Origin: PALSA-894 sp963734185
GTDB taxonomy: Bacteria > Pseudomonadota > Alphaproteobacteria > Rhizobiales > Xanthobacteraceae
Direction of reading: 5' to 3'
DNA length: 64,000 bases
NCBI GenBank assembly: GCA_963734185.1
Contig: CAVTGA010000002.1
Coordinates: 2,356,001 to 2,420,000 of the forward strand
The translations under genes and the position numbers were made by a program. The notes beneath the pieces are model-generated. The model was not told the origin of the DNA and did no database searches. It saw only the letters and a program-made list of their open reading frames with translations. Of the stretch, positions 35,253 to 42,919 are shown piece by piece (position 1 is the first letter of the stretch; the number at the start of each line of letters is the position of its first letter).

Positions 35253-36008
35253 TTATGCGTAGCTGAGCTTCGGATGGAAATTGCCGCGGCCCTCGGGCAG
35301 GACGTCGAACATGTTCCACAGCGGGTCGAGCAGGTCGTTGTGGCGGTACTCCTGGCCGGGCTCGGGCGGCACGTAGAGAAGCTCGCAACCCCAGAAGTGT
35401 CGGATGGTGCCGCCGCTGCGCCGGAACACGTTGAGGATCGGCATGTCCCATTCCTCGCCGGGCTTGAATTCCTGCTGCTTGCGCATCTCGGGCGTGAGCG
35501 CGGTCGAGTCGCCGAAATAGTCGCGGTCATAGCCGTTGCCGGCCGTGGACAGGAGCCGCAGGTGCCGCCATCCGCGCTCGTCGGCAAACGCGCGAATGCG
35601 CGGCAGCGGCGACTTGGCGACGACCGCCAAATTCGCGCGCTCGCGGAAGTGTCGCGCCGCCCCGTCGAGTGAATCGAGGAAGTGCGTGCAGCCGGGACAG
35701 GGCCGTTCGCGCTCCGGCCCGAACATGAAGCTGTAGATCGCGAGCGTGTCCTTGCCGGGTGCGAACAGTTCCGACAGCTTCACCGTGATCGGCTTGCCCC
35801 CGGCGTCCGCCCCCTCGAAGACATAGTCTTCGGCGAGTTCTCCGCCCGGCGGAAGCGCGCGGCGCAGCGCCGCGACCCGCTCGATCTGCCGGCGCAACTT
35901 GATCTCCTCGTCGAGCAGCGCATTGCGCGCCCGTCGATAAGCGTCGTTTTCATTGGGAAATTGTAGGTGGTGCAAGGCTTGTGCAGCGGATCGTGCCATG
36001 GCGACCAT
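35253..36008 (-). CDS. DUF899-family thioredoxin-like protein
   Basis: A 251-residue DUF899 protein. An N-terminal coil (ALLDEEIKLRRQIERVAALRR) precedes a thioredoxin-like part with CPGCTHF near residue 100. The EWDMPILNVFRRSGGTIRHF segment and the family C-terminus follow. Family members are thought to be redox proteins, but the reaction is unknown. The start ATG 36008 has AAGGAG eight bases upstream; the second ATG at 35999 lacks one. It is monocistronic and flanked by dispersed repeats on both sides. Confidence 0.85.
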   Translation of the reverse strand: MVAMARSAAQALHHLQFPNENDAYRRARNALLDEEIKLRRQIERVAALRRALPPGGELAEDYVFEGADAGGKPITVKLSELFAPGKDTLAIYSFMFGPERERPCPGCTHFLDSLDGAARHFRERANLAVVAKSPLPRIRAFADERGWRHLRLLSTAGNGYDRDYFGDSTALTPEMRKQQEFKPGEEWDMPILNVFRRSGGTIRHFWGCELLYVPPEPGQEYRHNDLLDPLWNMFDVLPEGRGNFHPKLSYA

Positions 36009-36099
36009 GTTCCGGCTCCTTCAGCATGCGGTTGCCGCCCACGCCCGTGGATTTAACAATGAACCTGCGGCGCGGGTTCCTCACCGCGCCGCAGGCATC

Positions 36100-36218
36100 G
36101 TAGCTGGATGAGCGAAGCGAAATCCGGGATCGGGCGCGCGGCGGCGAAATTGGTCCCGGGTGTCGCCATAGCGCGTCGAAGACGCGCGTAAACGCGCCTA
36201 TGGCTCACCCGGGCTGCG
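36100..36218. repeat. Dispersed intergenic repeat, family A, copy 3
   Basis: It contains the same core as copy 1 in the same orientation (36167-36199), with diverged ends (GTAGCTGGATGAG and CACCCGGGCTGC). It lies between convergent-end DUF899 and the Bug receptor gene. Confidence 0.8.
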
Positions 36219-36223
36219 CAAGC

Positions 36224-37189
36224 CTAATCCACCGCCGCGCCGGAGAACTTCACCGCCTTGGCCCATTTCTCGGTCTCGGCCACCAGGAACGCGCCGAACG
36301 CTTGCGGCGTGACGATCATCGGCGTCGAACCGAGCTCGGCGAAGCGCGTCTTGATCTTCGGATCGGCCAGTCCCGCGTTGATCTCGCGGTTGAGCTTTTC
36401 CACGATCTCGGCCGGCGTACCCTTGGGTACGCCGACGCCCCACCAGGTCCCGGTCTCGTAACCCGGCACGGTCTCGGCGACGGTCGGCACGTCGGGCAAC
36501 GCCGCCGAGCGCGTCAGCGAGGTGACGGCGAGCGGCCGCAGCGCGCCCGACTGCAGGTGCGGCAGCGAGGACAGCACGTTGTCAAACATCACGTGCACCT
36601 GTCCGCTGATCATGTCGGTCAGCGCCGGCGCGGAGCCGCGATAGGGCACGTGCTGCATCCTGATGCCGGTCATCGCCATGAACAGCTCGCCTGAGAGATG
36701 GATGGTGGTGCCGTTTCCGGCCGAGGCGAAACTGATCTTGCCGGGATTGGCCCTGGCGTAGGCGATGAACTCGGCAACGGTCCGGGCCGGCACCGACGGA
36801 TGCACTTCCATGACGTTCGGCCCCTGGGCGATGCCGGCTACGGGCGCGATGTCTTCGAGAAAATTGTAGGGAAGTTTCTTGTAAAGCGTCGCGTTGATGG
36901 CGTGCGGCGGCGTCACCAGCAGCAGCGTGTAGCCGTCGGGCGTCGACGCGATCACGGCGGCGGTCGCGATATTGCTGCCGGCGCCGGGGCGGTTCTCCAC
37001 CACGAACTGCTGGCCGAGCCGCTCGGAGAGGACCTGAGAAACAATGCGCGCCACGATGTCGGTCGGCCCGCCGGGCGGGAAGCCGACGACCAGGCGCACC
37101 GCGCGCGTCGGGTACTCGGTGGCGGAGGCCGGAGCGATCCATGCGAGGCATGCGAGAGCGAGGCTGAAAAGGCGCGCGGTGCCGGTCAC
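36224..37189 (-). CDS. Tripartite tricarboxylate transporter substrate-binding protein (Bug family)
   Basis: A 321-residue periplasmic receptor. A signal peptide (about 22 residues, cleaved after ASA) is followed by YPTRAVRLVVGFPPGGPTDI, VVENRPGAGSNI and DGYTLLL, the Bug hallmarks that grip a carboxylate ligand through two waters. GTG 37189 was chosen because GGGAGG precedes it; the start overlaps the stop of the isomerase-like gene by GTGA. No TctA/TctB membrane genes are adjacent, which is common for the many orphan Bug receptors. Confidence 0.9.
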   Translation of the reverse strand: MTGTARLFSLALACLAWIAPASATEYPTRAVRLVVGFPPGGPTDIVARIVSQVLSERLGQQFVVENRPGAGSNIATAAVIASTPDGYTLLLVTPPHAINATLYKKLPYNFLEDIAPVAGIAQGPNVMEVHPSVPARTVAEFIAYARANPGKISFASAGNGTTIHLSGELFMAMTGIRMQHVPYRGSAPALTDMISGQVHVMFDNVLSSLPHLQSGALRPLAVTSLTRSAALPDVPTVAETVPGYETGTWWGVGVPKGTPAEIVEKLNREINAGLADPKIKTRFAELGSTPMIVTPQAFGAFLVAETEKWAKAVKFSGAAVD

Positions 37190-38022
37190 GTGGTCCTCCC
37201 TGTCGAATTCTCTGCGTGTCCATTGTTGAGGAAACGACGCGTTGCCTCCAGCGTGCGCTTGGCCCATTCGCCGGCCATCGTACCCTCGGGCGCAAGCGCG
37301 ATCGGCAGCTCGACGCTGAGCGGAATGCCAGCCGGCAAGGCCTCGAAGAACAATTCGCGCAACGGCAGCGTTCCTTCGCCCGGCATGCGCCGGGTGCCCA
37401 TCCCGAGCTTGCCGAACAGCGCCGGGTTCGGCTCGCCCGGCTCGAGGACGCCGTCGGAGATCTGCGCGTAGGGGAACAGCGCCGCATCGAGCGCCTTGAC
37501 GTCGGCCGGGCTGCCGCCCGAGCGCGCCAGATGCAGGGGGTCGATGCAGATCACCGCCTCGCGCCCGGCCTCGGCAATCAAGCGCACCGTTTGCGGCAAG
37601 GTCGCGAGCGGCCGGATCACGGCGAATTCGAGCGAGCAGACGAGCCCGTAGCCGGCGGCGAGCTCGCAAGTCCGCACGAAATTGTCGCGCTGGCGCGACC
37701 AGTCAGCATCATCGCCCATCACGGTCGCGTACTTGGCGCCGAACTCGGCGCCGAGCTCCAGCGCCGGCTCGAACGTGCGCACGTCGGTCGAGGGCTGCAG
37801 ATAGAAGCTGTAGAGGTCGAACACGTCGAGCTCTGCGTCCGCGAGCCGTTGTTTCATGTCTCTGATCAGCGCGGCGTTGCCGACCATCGGGTGGAACGGC
37901 AGGCCGGGCGAGCGGTGCACGCGCAGGCCGATGCCGTCATAGCCGGCCGCCGCGGTCGCCGCGATGTAGTCGAGCGGTTCCGCGTCCTGCAGCGAAGTCG
38001 GCGCCATCATCAGGCGGGTCAT
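37186..38022 (-). CDS. Sugar phosphate isomerase/epimerase-like TIM barrel (xylose isomerase-like)
   Basis: A 278-residue AP_endonuc_2-type barrel. GYDGIGLRVHRSPG, the LEFAVIRPL segment with a metal-binding Glu, and CIDPLHLARSGGSP with the Asp/His pair place it in the family that includes 4-hydroxyphenylpyruvate and 3-dehydroshikimate-type enzymes. It overlaps by GTGA the Bug receptor gene, suggesting it acts on the compound taken up. The substrate is unknown. Confidence 0.8.
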   Translation of the reverse strand: MTRLMMAPTSLQDAEPLDYIAATAAAGYDGIGLRVHRSPGLPFHPMVGNAALIRDMKQRLADAELDVFDLYSFYLQPSTDVRTFEPALELGAEFGAKYATVMGDDADWSRQRDNFVRTCELAAGYGLVCSLEFAVIRPLATLPQTVRLIAEAGREAVICIDPLHLARSGGSPADVKALDAALFPYAQISDGVLEPGEPNPALFGKLGMGTRRMPGEGTLPLRELFFEALPAGIPLSVELPIALAPEGTMAGEWAKRTLEATRRFLNNGHAENSTGRTT

Positions 38023-38059
38023 GCGGGCAGCTTAGCATCCCTCCGCCGAAGGGGAGGGA

Positions 38060-38580
38060 TCATGGAACGAGCAACAGCGCGCGCGCCTGCGCGATGGTCT
38101 CGTGCGCGTACTCGGCGAGCTGAGCGTCCGACGCGCTGCTGATCGGGTGATCGATCACGACGAACTTGTAGTCCGGCATGCCGAGCACTTGGGCCATCAG
38201 CTCGGCCGCGCTGGCGAAGCGCGTCGTCATCACGCCGATCGCCGGGACGCCTTGCCGCTCCGCCATGATTGAGTCGTGCAGACTGCACGATGAGCATGAG
38301 CCTCAATCGCCGACGCCGGTGACGACGGCGTGCCAGCGCTTGATCTCATCCACGATGTGGGCGTCGGCCGGCGCACTGTAGTTCGATTTGGTGCGCCACA
38401 CCACGGCGGCAACGCCGAACTCCTCGCGCAGCATGCGCTCGAGATGCGCGAAATAGGCCTTGGTGCCTTCCTTGCCGTTGGAGATGAAGCCGACGGTCTT
38501 GCCCGGCAGCGAGGACGGTCGCGGCGCCGGCTGGGCGCCGGCGGTTTCATCTCGTTGGTGGGATCGAGCACGCGGATCAT
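38060..38580 (-). CDS. UGSC-family selenoprotein with in-frame UGA (selenocysteine) and an N-terminal frameshift
   Basis: The frame ending in TGVGD at 38306 continues through TGA (38305-38303) into GSCSSC, LHDSIMAERQGVPAIGV and on to a stop at 38060. Together they reproduce the known UGSC (seleno)protein family, in which U is encoded by UGA. A hairpin close to the bacterial SECIS follows the UGA (38290-38274). The natural N-terminus, MIRVLDPTNEMKPPAP from ATG 38580, is in another frame; it joins the body (PSSLPGKTVGFISNGKEG) by one missing base near 38525-38545, in a GC-rich Pro/Ala stretch. About 173 residues in all; a thiol/selenol redox role is presumed. The partner gene is 38645-39718. 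Confidence 0.75.
38274..38305 (-). promoter_or_regulatory. Selenocysteine codon with SECIS-like hairpin
   Basis: On the minus strand TGA (38305-38303) is followed 12 bases later by TCGTGC-AGTCT-GCACGA, a six-base-pair stem with a five-base loop. The apical part UGC-AGUCU-GCA is nearly that of the Escherichia coli fdhF SECIS (UGC-AGGUCU-GCA). Its distance from the UGA fits the known range for SelB. Confidence 0.75.
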
Positions 38581-38603
38581 GAAATTTGCCCCATTTCCTC
38601 GTT

Positions 38604-38652
38604 GCGCATGATCTTATCCGAAAACCGGTTCCCACTTTCCGGGATCATGCGC
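38604..38652. repeat. Dispersed intergenic palindrome, family C, copy 2
   Basis: GCGCATGATC at one end and GATCATGCGC at the other enclose ATCCGAAAACCGGTT and its near complement. It is the counterpart of 1436-1481. The stop codon of the partner gene (TGA, reverse of TCA at 38645-38647) lies inside the right arm. Confidence 0.85.
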
Positions 38653-39718
38653 CCGGCGGCTCGCAGTCGACGCAGGCGCCGATCGCCGCGGTCACGGCCT
38701 TGGTCTTGTGCCCCATCCAGGGCGGGATGACGGCGCCGAAGCCGCCGGCCGGACCGCCCGCCGCCACGACCAGGAGATGGTCGGGCGATTCGAGCGCCGT
38801 GTAAACGCTGTCGCCGCGGTCGCGCACCACCGCGCTTTTTCCCACGTCGGCCCATTCGGCGCGGCGGATGCGCGCGCGCTGGTAGATGAACTCGGCGATG
38901 TCGCGCTTGGTCCAGCCCGCCGCCTGGATGTGCTCGCGCAACTGCTTCGGGATCACGATCGCGTAGTTGCCGCCGTAGATCGAGTAGTGGCGCTGGTTCG
39001 CCCGCATCTCGGCGGCGAACGTCTCCAGGATCTCCTTCGGATCGGTGGTCCACTCGTTCATGATCTGGCGCGGCGCCATCGCCGCCATCACGGTGACGGC
39101 CGAAGTACCCTCCGGGATGCCGCGCACGACCGACAGCGGCTCCCAGCTCGTGTCCTCCTCGTCCTCGGCGAGGCAATAGGAGAACTTGCCGGGATGGCCG
39201 AGTGTAGTCCGGTCGATGCCGCCGGGGCGCACGTCCATGAGGTTGATCAGCGCCAGCCGCAGCGCACGGCCGATGACGGCGGTGGCGCGATCGCTGTTGG
39301 CGAGCGCATTGAAGGTGGCGTTGGCGCCGATCTCCAAGCGCATCGGCCCGTTGATGACCACCAGCATGGCGCAGCCGCCGGTGCTCGAGGTCATGCCGTG
39401 CAGCAGGAACTCCTCTTTCATCATCGCCGCCCAGGCGGCCGCGACGACGGGAAAATGCATCGGCAGGCAGCCGGCCATCACGGCATTGACGGCGAGCTTC
39501 TCGGCCGTGATCGGCTGCGCGCGCACCGGCTCGATGCCGATGAGCTGGTCGGGCGGCATCAGCGCCCATTCGAGGCAGGCTTCCACCGCCGCCTGGGTCG
39601 GCGGCACGACGGGCAGGCCGTCGGTCCAGCCGTTGGCGTGATAGAGCTCCTGCGCGGCGGCGAAATCCGCGACGTCATAGGCTTTCGAGGTCAGTGCGGG
39701 CTTGTTCGAGCCGTGCAT
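38645..39718 (-). CDS. Conserved protein, probable partner of the UGSC selenoprotein
   Basis: A 357-residue soluble protein with no signal peptide or membrane helix. Features are ANGWTDGLPVVPPT near residue 30, an Ala-rich core (MTSSTGGCAMLVVINGP, near 110) and a Cys-containing C-terminus (IGACVDCEPPGA). I do not recognise a characterised family. It is directly upstream of the UGSC gene on the same strand with only a palindrome between, so joint function is likely. The conserved cysteines suggest it might exchange electrons with the selenoprotein, but that is inference. Confidence 0.7.
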   Translation of the reverse strand: MHGSNKPALTSKAYDVADFAAAQELYHANGWTDGLPVVPPTQAAVEACLEWALMPPDQLIGIEPVRAQPITAEKLAVNAVMAGCLPMHFPVVAAAWAAMMKEEFLLHGMTSSTGGCAMLVVINGPMRLEIGANATFNALANSDRATAVIGRALRLALINLMDVRPGGIDRTTLGHPGKFSYCLAEDEEDTSWEPLSVVRGIPEGTSAVTVMAAMAPRQIMNEWTTDPKEILETFAAEMRANQRHYSIYGGNYAIVIPKQLREHIQAAGWTKRDIAEFIYQRARIRRAEWADVGKSAVVRDRGDSVYTALESPDHLLVVAAGGPAGGFGAVIPPWMGHKTKAVTAAIGACVDCEPPGA

Positions 39719-39731
39719 CGTATCGCTAGAC

Positions 39732-39765
39732 TAGCCCCGGATTTCGCCGCGCTCAATCCAGGCTA
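39732..39765. repeat. Short fragment related to family A
   Basis: TAGCCCCGGATTTCGC and GCTCAATCCAGGCTA are the ends of a family A repeat without its core. It lies between the divergent partner gene and the second Bug receptor. Confidence 0.55.
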
Positions 39766-39802
39766 TGATTCCTGTGCTATGGGTATGCGCATGGGAGGCA
39801 CG

Positions 39803-40771
39803 ATGGCCGCGCGTTGGATCTTGGCACTTCTGGCAGGCGTCATCGCGATGGCGCCGTCAGCGCAGGCACAGACCTATCCCGACCGCCTGATCCGCATGAT
39901 CGTGCCGGCGCCGCCGGGCGGGCAGACCGACGTGCTGGCGCGCCTGGTCGGAGCGCAGCTGCAGGCCGCGCTCGGGCAGAACGTCATCGTCGAGAATCGC
40001 CCCGGCGCGGGCGGCGCGATCGGGGCGCGCGCGGCGGCCGCAGCCGAGCCCGACGGCTACACGCTGTTCTTCGGCAACACCTCGACGCTCGCCGTCATCC
40101 CCGCGGTCGCGCGCAATCCCGGCTACGACCCCGCGAGAAACTTCGCAGCCGTGGCGAGCCTGTCGGAAAGCTACATGATCCTGGTGGTGCATCCGACGTT
40201 CCCGGCCAAAACCGTGGCGGAGTTCGTCGCCTACGCCAAAGCCAATCCCGGCAAGCTCAACTTCGCCAATGCCGGCGCCGGCAACGTCACCCACCTGACC
40301 GGCGAGATGTTCCGCTCGCTCGCCGGATTCGATTTCGTCAACGTGCCGCACCGCGGCGGCGCGGAGTCCATCACCGCGCTGCTCGGCGAGCAGGTGCACT
40401 TCGTGTTCGAGAGCCCGGTGGTCCTGTTACCGCTGATCCGCGAGGGCAAGCTGCGCGCGCTCGGCATGACCGCTACGCGGCGCAGCGCGGAAGCGCCCGA
40501 TATCCCGACCATGATCGAGAGCGGCGTCACTGGCTTCGTTTCGACCTTGCTGACCGGTATCGTGGCGCCGGCTGGTACGCCGCCCGCCGTGGTGGCGAAG
40601 CTCAACGGCGTGATCAACGAAGGGCTGAAGTCGGCGGAGATGCAGGCGGCGCTCGCGCGCTTCGGCTCGCAGCCGCGCATCGGCTCGCCCGCGGACTTCG
40701 CCGCGTTCCTCGCCGGCGAGACGCGCAAATGGGGCGCGATCGCCAAGGCGGCCGGCGTGGCGATCGATTGA
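39803..40771 (+). CDS. Tripartite tricarboxylate transporter substrate-binding protein (Bug family)
   Basis: A 322-residue periplasmic receptor. The signal peptide ends at AQAQ near residue 25; then come YPDRLIRMIVPAPPGGQTDV, VIVENRPGAGGAIGAR and DGYTLFFGN. It is a separate paralogue from the one at 36224. ATG 39803 has GGGAGG six bases upstream. It is followed after eight bases by the dioxygenase-like gene and then the oxidoreductase, so receptor and enzymes form one operon, probably for one aromatic or carboxylic substrate. Confidence 0.9.
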   Translation: MAARWILALLAGVIAMAPSAQAQTYPDRLIRMIVPAPPGGQTDVLARLVGAQLQAALGQNVIVENRPGAGGAIGARAAAAAEPDGYTLFFGNTSTLAVIPAVARNPGYDPARNFAAVASLSESYMILVVHPTFPAKTVAEFVAYAKANPGKLNFANAGAGNVTHLTGEMFRSLAGFDFVNVPHRGGAESITALLGEQVHFVFESPVVLLPLIREGKLRALGMTATRRSAEAPDIPTMIESGVTGFVSTLLTGIVAPAGTPPAVVAKLNGVINEGLKSAEMQAALARFGSQPRIGSPADFAAFLAGETRKWGAIAKAAGVAID

Positions 40772-40779
40772 GAGGCTCG

Positions 40780-41799
40780 ATGATGTTTGCGCAAAGCCTC
40801 GGCTATGTCGGTATCCGCGCCAAGGACCTCGGTGACTGGGCCGGCTACGGCTGCAACCTGCTCGGCCTGCAGATGGTCGACCGCAGCGCGAAGACGCTCG
40901 CGTTCCGCATGGACGACCGCAGGCAACGCATCCTCGTGGATGTCGACGGCGGCGAGGGCATCGGGTTCTTCGGCTGGGAAGTCGCGGACGCCGCGGCGCT
41001 CGGCGCGCTCGGCGCGCATCTCGACCGCTGCGGCATCAAGGTCGCGCACGGCTCGCGCGCTCTGGCGCAGGAGCGGCGCGTCAAGGACCTGATCGTGCTC
41101 GCCGACCCGCTCGGCAACCGGCTGGAGATCTTCCACGGCGCCGAAAGCGCGTCCGATCCCTTCAAGCCCGGCCGCGCAATCTCCGGCTTCCGCACCGGGC
41201 CGCTCGGCCTCGGCCACGTGGTGCTGCAGGTGGAGCGGGTCGAGGCGATGCTGGCGTTCTATCGCGAGGTGCTCGGCTTCCATCTCAGCGACTACTACTT
41301 CCATCCGTTCCCAGCCTACTTCATGCACATCAATGCGCGCCATCACAGCCTTGCGCTGATCCAGACCGGCAAGAACGCCGTGCATCACATCATGATGGAG
41401 CTGTTCAGCTTCGACGACGTCGGGCAGGGCTACGACATCGCGCTCGGCGAGGAGGGTCGCGTGGCGGCGACGCTCGGACGGCACACCAGCGACTACCTCA
41501 CGTCGTTCTATTCGTGGACCCCGTCCGCCTTCATGGTCGAGTACGGTTGGGGCGGGCGCCTGATCGAGCCTGCGACGTGGCAGGCCGCCGAGCGCAAGGA
41601 AGGCCCGAGCTTCTGGGGCCACGAGCGTGCCTGGCTCGCGCCGGAGAAGCGCGCCGAGGCGCGGCAGATGCGGCTCGATCTTGCCGCGCGCGGCGAGCGG
41701 CGGCCGGTGCAGGTGATGGACGGAAATTTCGAGCTGATGCCCGGCGTCTGTCCGTGGTGGGACGGCATCAAGGTGCAGGCCGCGGGAGGATCACGATGA
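40780..41799 (+). CDS. VOC-superfamily extradiol ring-cleavage dioxygenase-like protein
   Basis: A 339-residue two-domain protein of the type I extradiol dioxygenase layout (BphC-like). The C-terminal domain contains the likely iron ligands His in LGHVVLQV, His in RHHSLALIQ and Glu in FMVEYGW. The N-terminal domain is the inactive structural twin. It is expected to cleave a catechol ring with O2 and Fe(II). It starts just after a Bug receptor and overlaps the next gene by ATGA (41796-41799). Confidence 0.85.
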   Translation: MMFAQSLGYVGIRAKDLGDWAGYGCNLLGLQMVDRSAKTLAFRMDDRRQRILVDVDGGEGIGFFGWEVADAAALGALGAHLDRCGIKVAHGSRALAQERRVKDLIVLADPLGNRLEIFHGAESASDPFKPGRAISGFRTGPLGLGHVVLQVERVEAMLAFYREVLGFHLSDYYFHPFPAYFMHINARHHSLALIQTGKNAVHHIMMELFSFDDVGQGYDIALGEEGRVAATLGRHTSDYLTSFYSWTPSAFMVEYGWGGRLIEPATWQAAERKEGPSFWGHERAWLAPEKRAEARQMRLDLAARGERRPVQVMDGNFELMPGVCPWWDGIKVQAAGGSR

Positions 41800-42758
41800 A
41801 GGCTTTCGTCGGCACGCCGAACGGGCTCGAACTGCAGGACAAGCCGCAGCCACAGCCGAAACCGACCGACGTGCTGGTGCGCGTGCGCGCGGCCGGTCTC
41901 AATCGCGCCGACCTCAGTGCGGCCCGCGCCACCGGCGGCCACGGCGTCGCCGGCGCGACCATCGGCCTGGAATGGGCCGGCGAGGTGGTCGAGGCCGGCG
42001 CGCAAGCCAACGACTTCAAGCCGGGCGACCGCGTGATGTGCTCGGGAAGCGGCGGCTATGCCGAATACGCCGTGGCGGATTCCGGCCGCGCCTTGGCCGT
42101 CCCGCACGGCATGAGCTTCGAGCAGGCCGCCGCGCTGCCGGTCGCCTTGAACACGCTGCACGACGCGCTGGTGACCAACGGCCGCCTCAAGGCCGGCGAA
42201 AGCGTGATGGTGCAGGGCGCAAGCTCCGGCGTCGGGCTGATGGGCCTGATGATCGCCAAGCGCAAAGGCGCGCGGCTGGCGATCGGCACGTCGACCAACG
42301 AAACGCGCCGCGCGCGGCTGAAGGAGTTCGGCGCCGACCTCGCGGTCGACACGCGCGACGCTGGCTTTGCCGATGCGGTGCTCAAGGCGACCGACGGCAA
42401 GGGCGTCGACCTGATCGTCGACATGATTTCCGGCGCGACCGTGAAGGAGAGCATGCGGGCGACCGCGATCCGCGGCCGCATCGTCAATATCGGCCGCCTC
42501 GGCGGCAACAAGGCCGAGTTCGACTTCGACCTGCATGCGATGCGCCGCATCGACTACATCGGCGTGACGTTCCGCACCCGCTCCATCGAGGAGGTGCGCG
42601 AGATCGTGCGCCGCATGCATGCCGATCTGTGGGATGCGGTGTCGGCCGGCAAGCTCAACCTGCCGATCGACAAGACCTTCAAGCTCGACGACGCCATCGC
42701 GGCGCAGGAGTATATGCGCGGCAACGCGCATTTCGGGAAGATCCTATTGATTCCGTAG
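41796..42758 (+). CDS. NADPH:quinone oxidoreductase-like medium-chain dehydrogenase
   Basis: A 320-residue MDR enzyme without the structural-zinc loop (quinone oxidoreductase branch). AAGLNRADL opens the catalytic domain, VMVQGASSGVGLMG is the nucleotide-binding fold, and KGVDLIVDMISG follows. It reduces quinones or enones with NAD(P)H. It is translationally coupled to the dioxygenase gene (ATGA) with GGGAGGA as ribosome site. Its TAG stop is the start of the inverted repeat at 42755-42915. Confidence 0.9.
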   Translation: MKAFVGTPNGLELQDKPQPQPKPTDVLVRVRAAGLNRADLSAARATGGHGVAGATIGLEWAGEVVEAGAQANDFKPGDRVMCSGSGGYAEYAVADSGRALAVPHGMSFEQAAALPVALNTLHDALVTNGRLKAGESVMVQGASSGVGLMGLMIAKRKGARLAIGTSTNETRRARLKEFGADLAVDTRDAGFADAVLKATDGKGVDLIVDMISGATVKESMRATAIRGRIVNIGRLGGNKAEFDFDLHAMRRIDYIGVTFRTRSIEEVREIVRRMHADLWDAVSAGKLNLPIDKTFKLDDAIAAQEYMRGNAHFGKILLIP

Positions 42759-42915
42759 GGCGGGCAAAGGCGCGGCACGTTGCGCGTCGAACTTTGCGCC
42801 AGTGCGGCGCGCCGTGCCCGCCATGGGACGTGGTGTTTTGGCGAAGCGCGCGGGCACGGCGCGCTCGCTCGGCGCTAATCGCGATTATTTCGTGCCGCTC
42901 CTTTGCCCGCCCTAC
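42755..42915. repeat. 161-base inverted-repeat element, family E
   Basis: The first 25 bases (GTAGGGCGGGCAAAGG and nine further bases) are the reverse complement of the last 25 (ending CTTTGCCCGCCCTAC) with one mismatch. The middle part holds smaller GCGCGCC/GGCGCGC pairings. There is no coding frame, and the size suits a miniature element or long intergenic palindrome. It ends five bases from the stop of the exoprotein gene. Confidence 0.8.
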
Positions 42916-42919
42916 GAAT

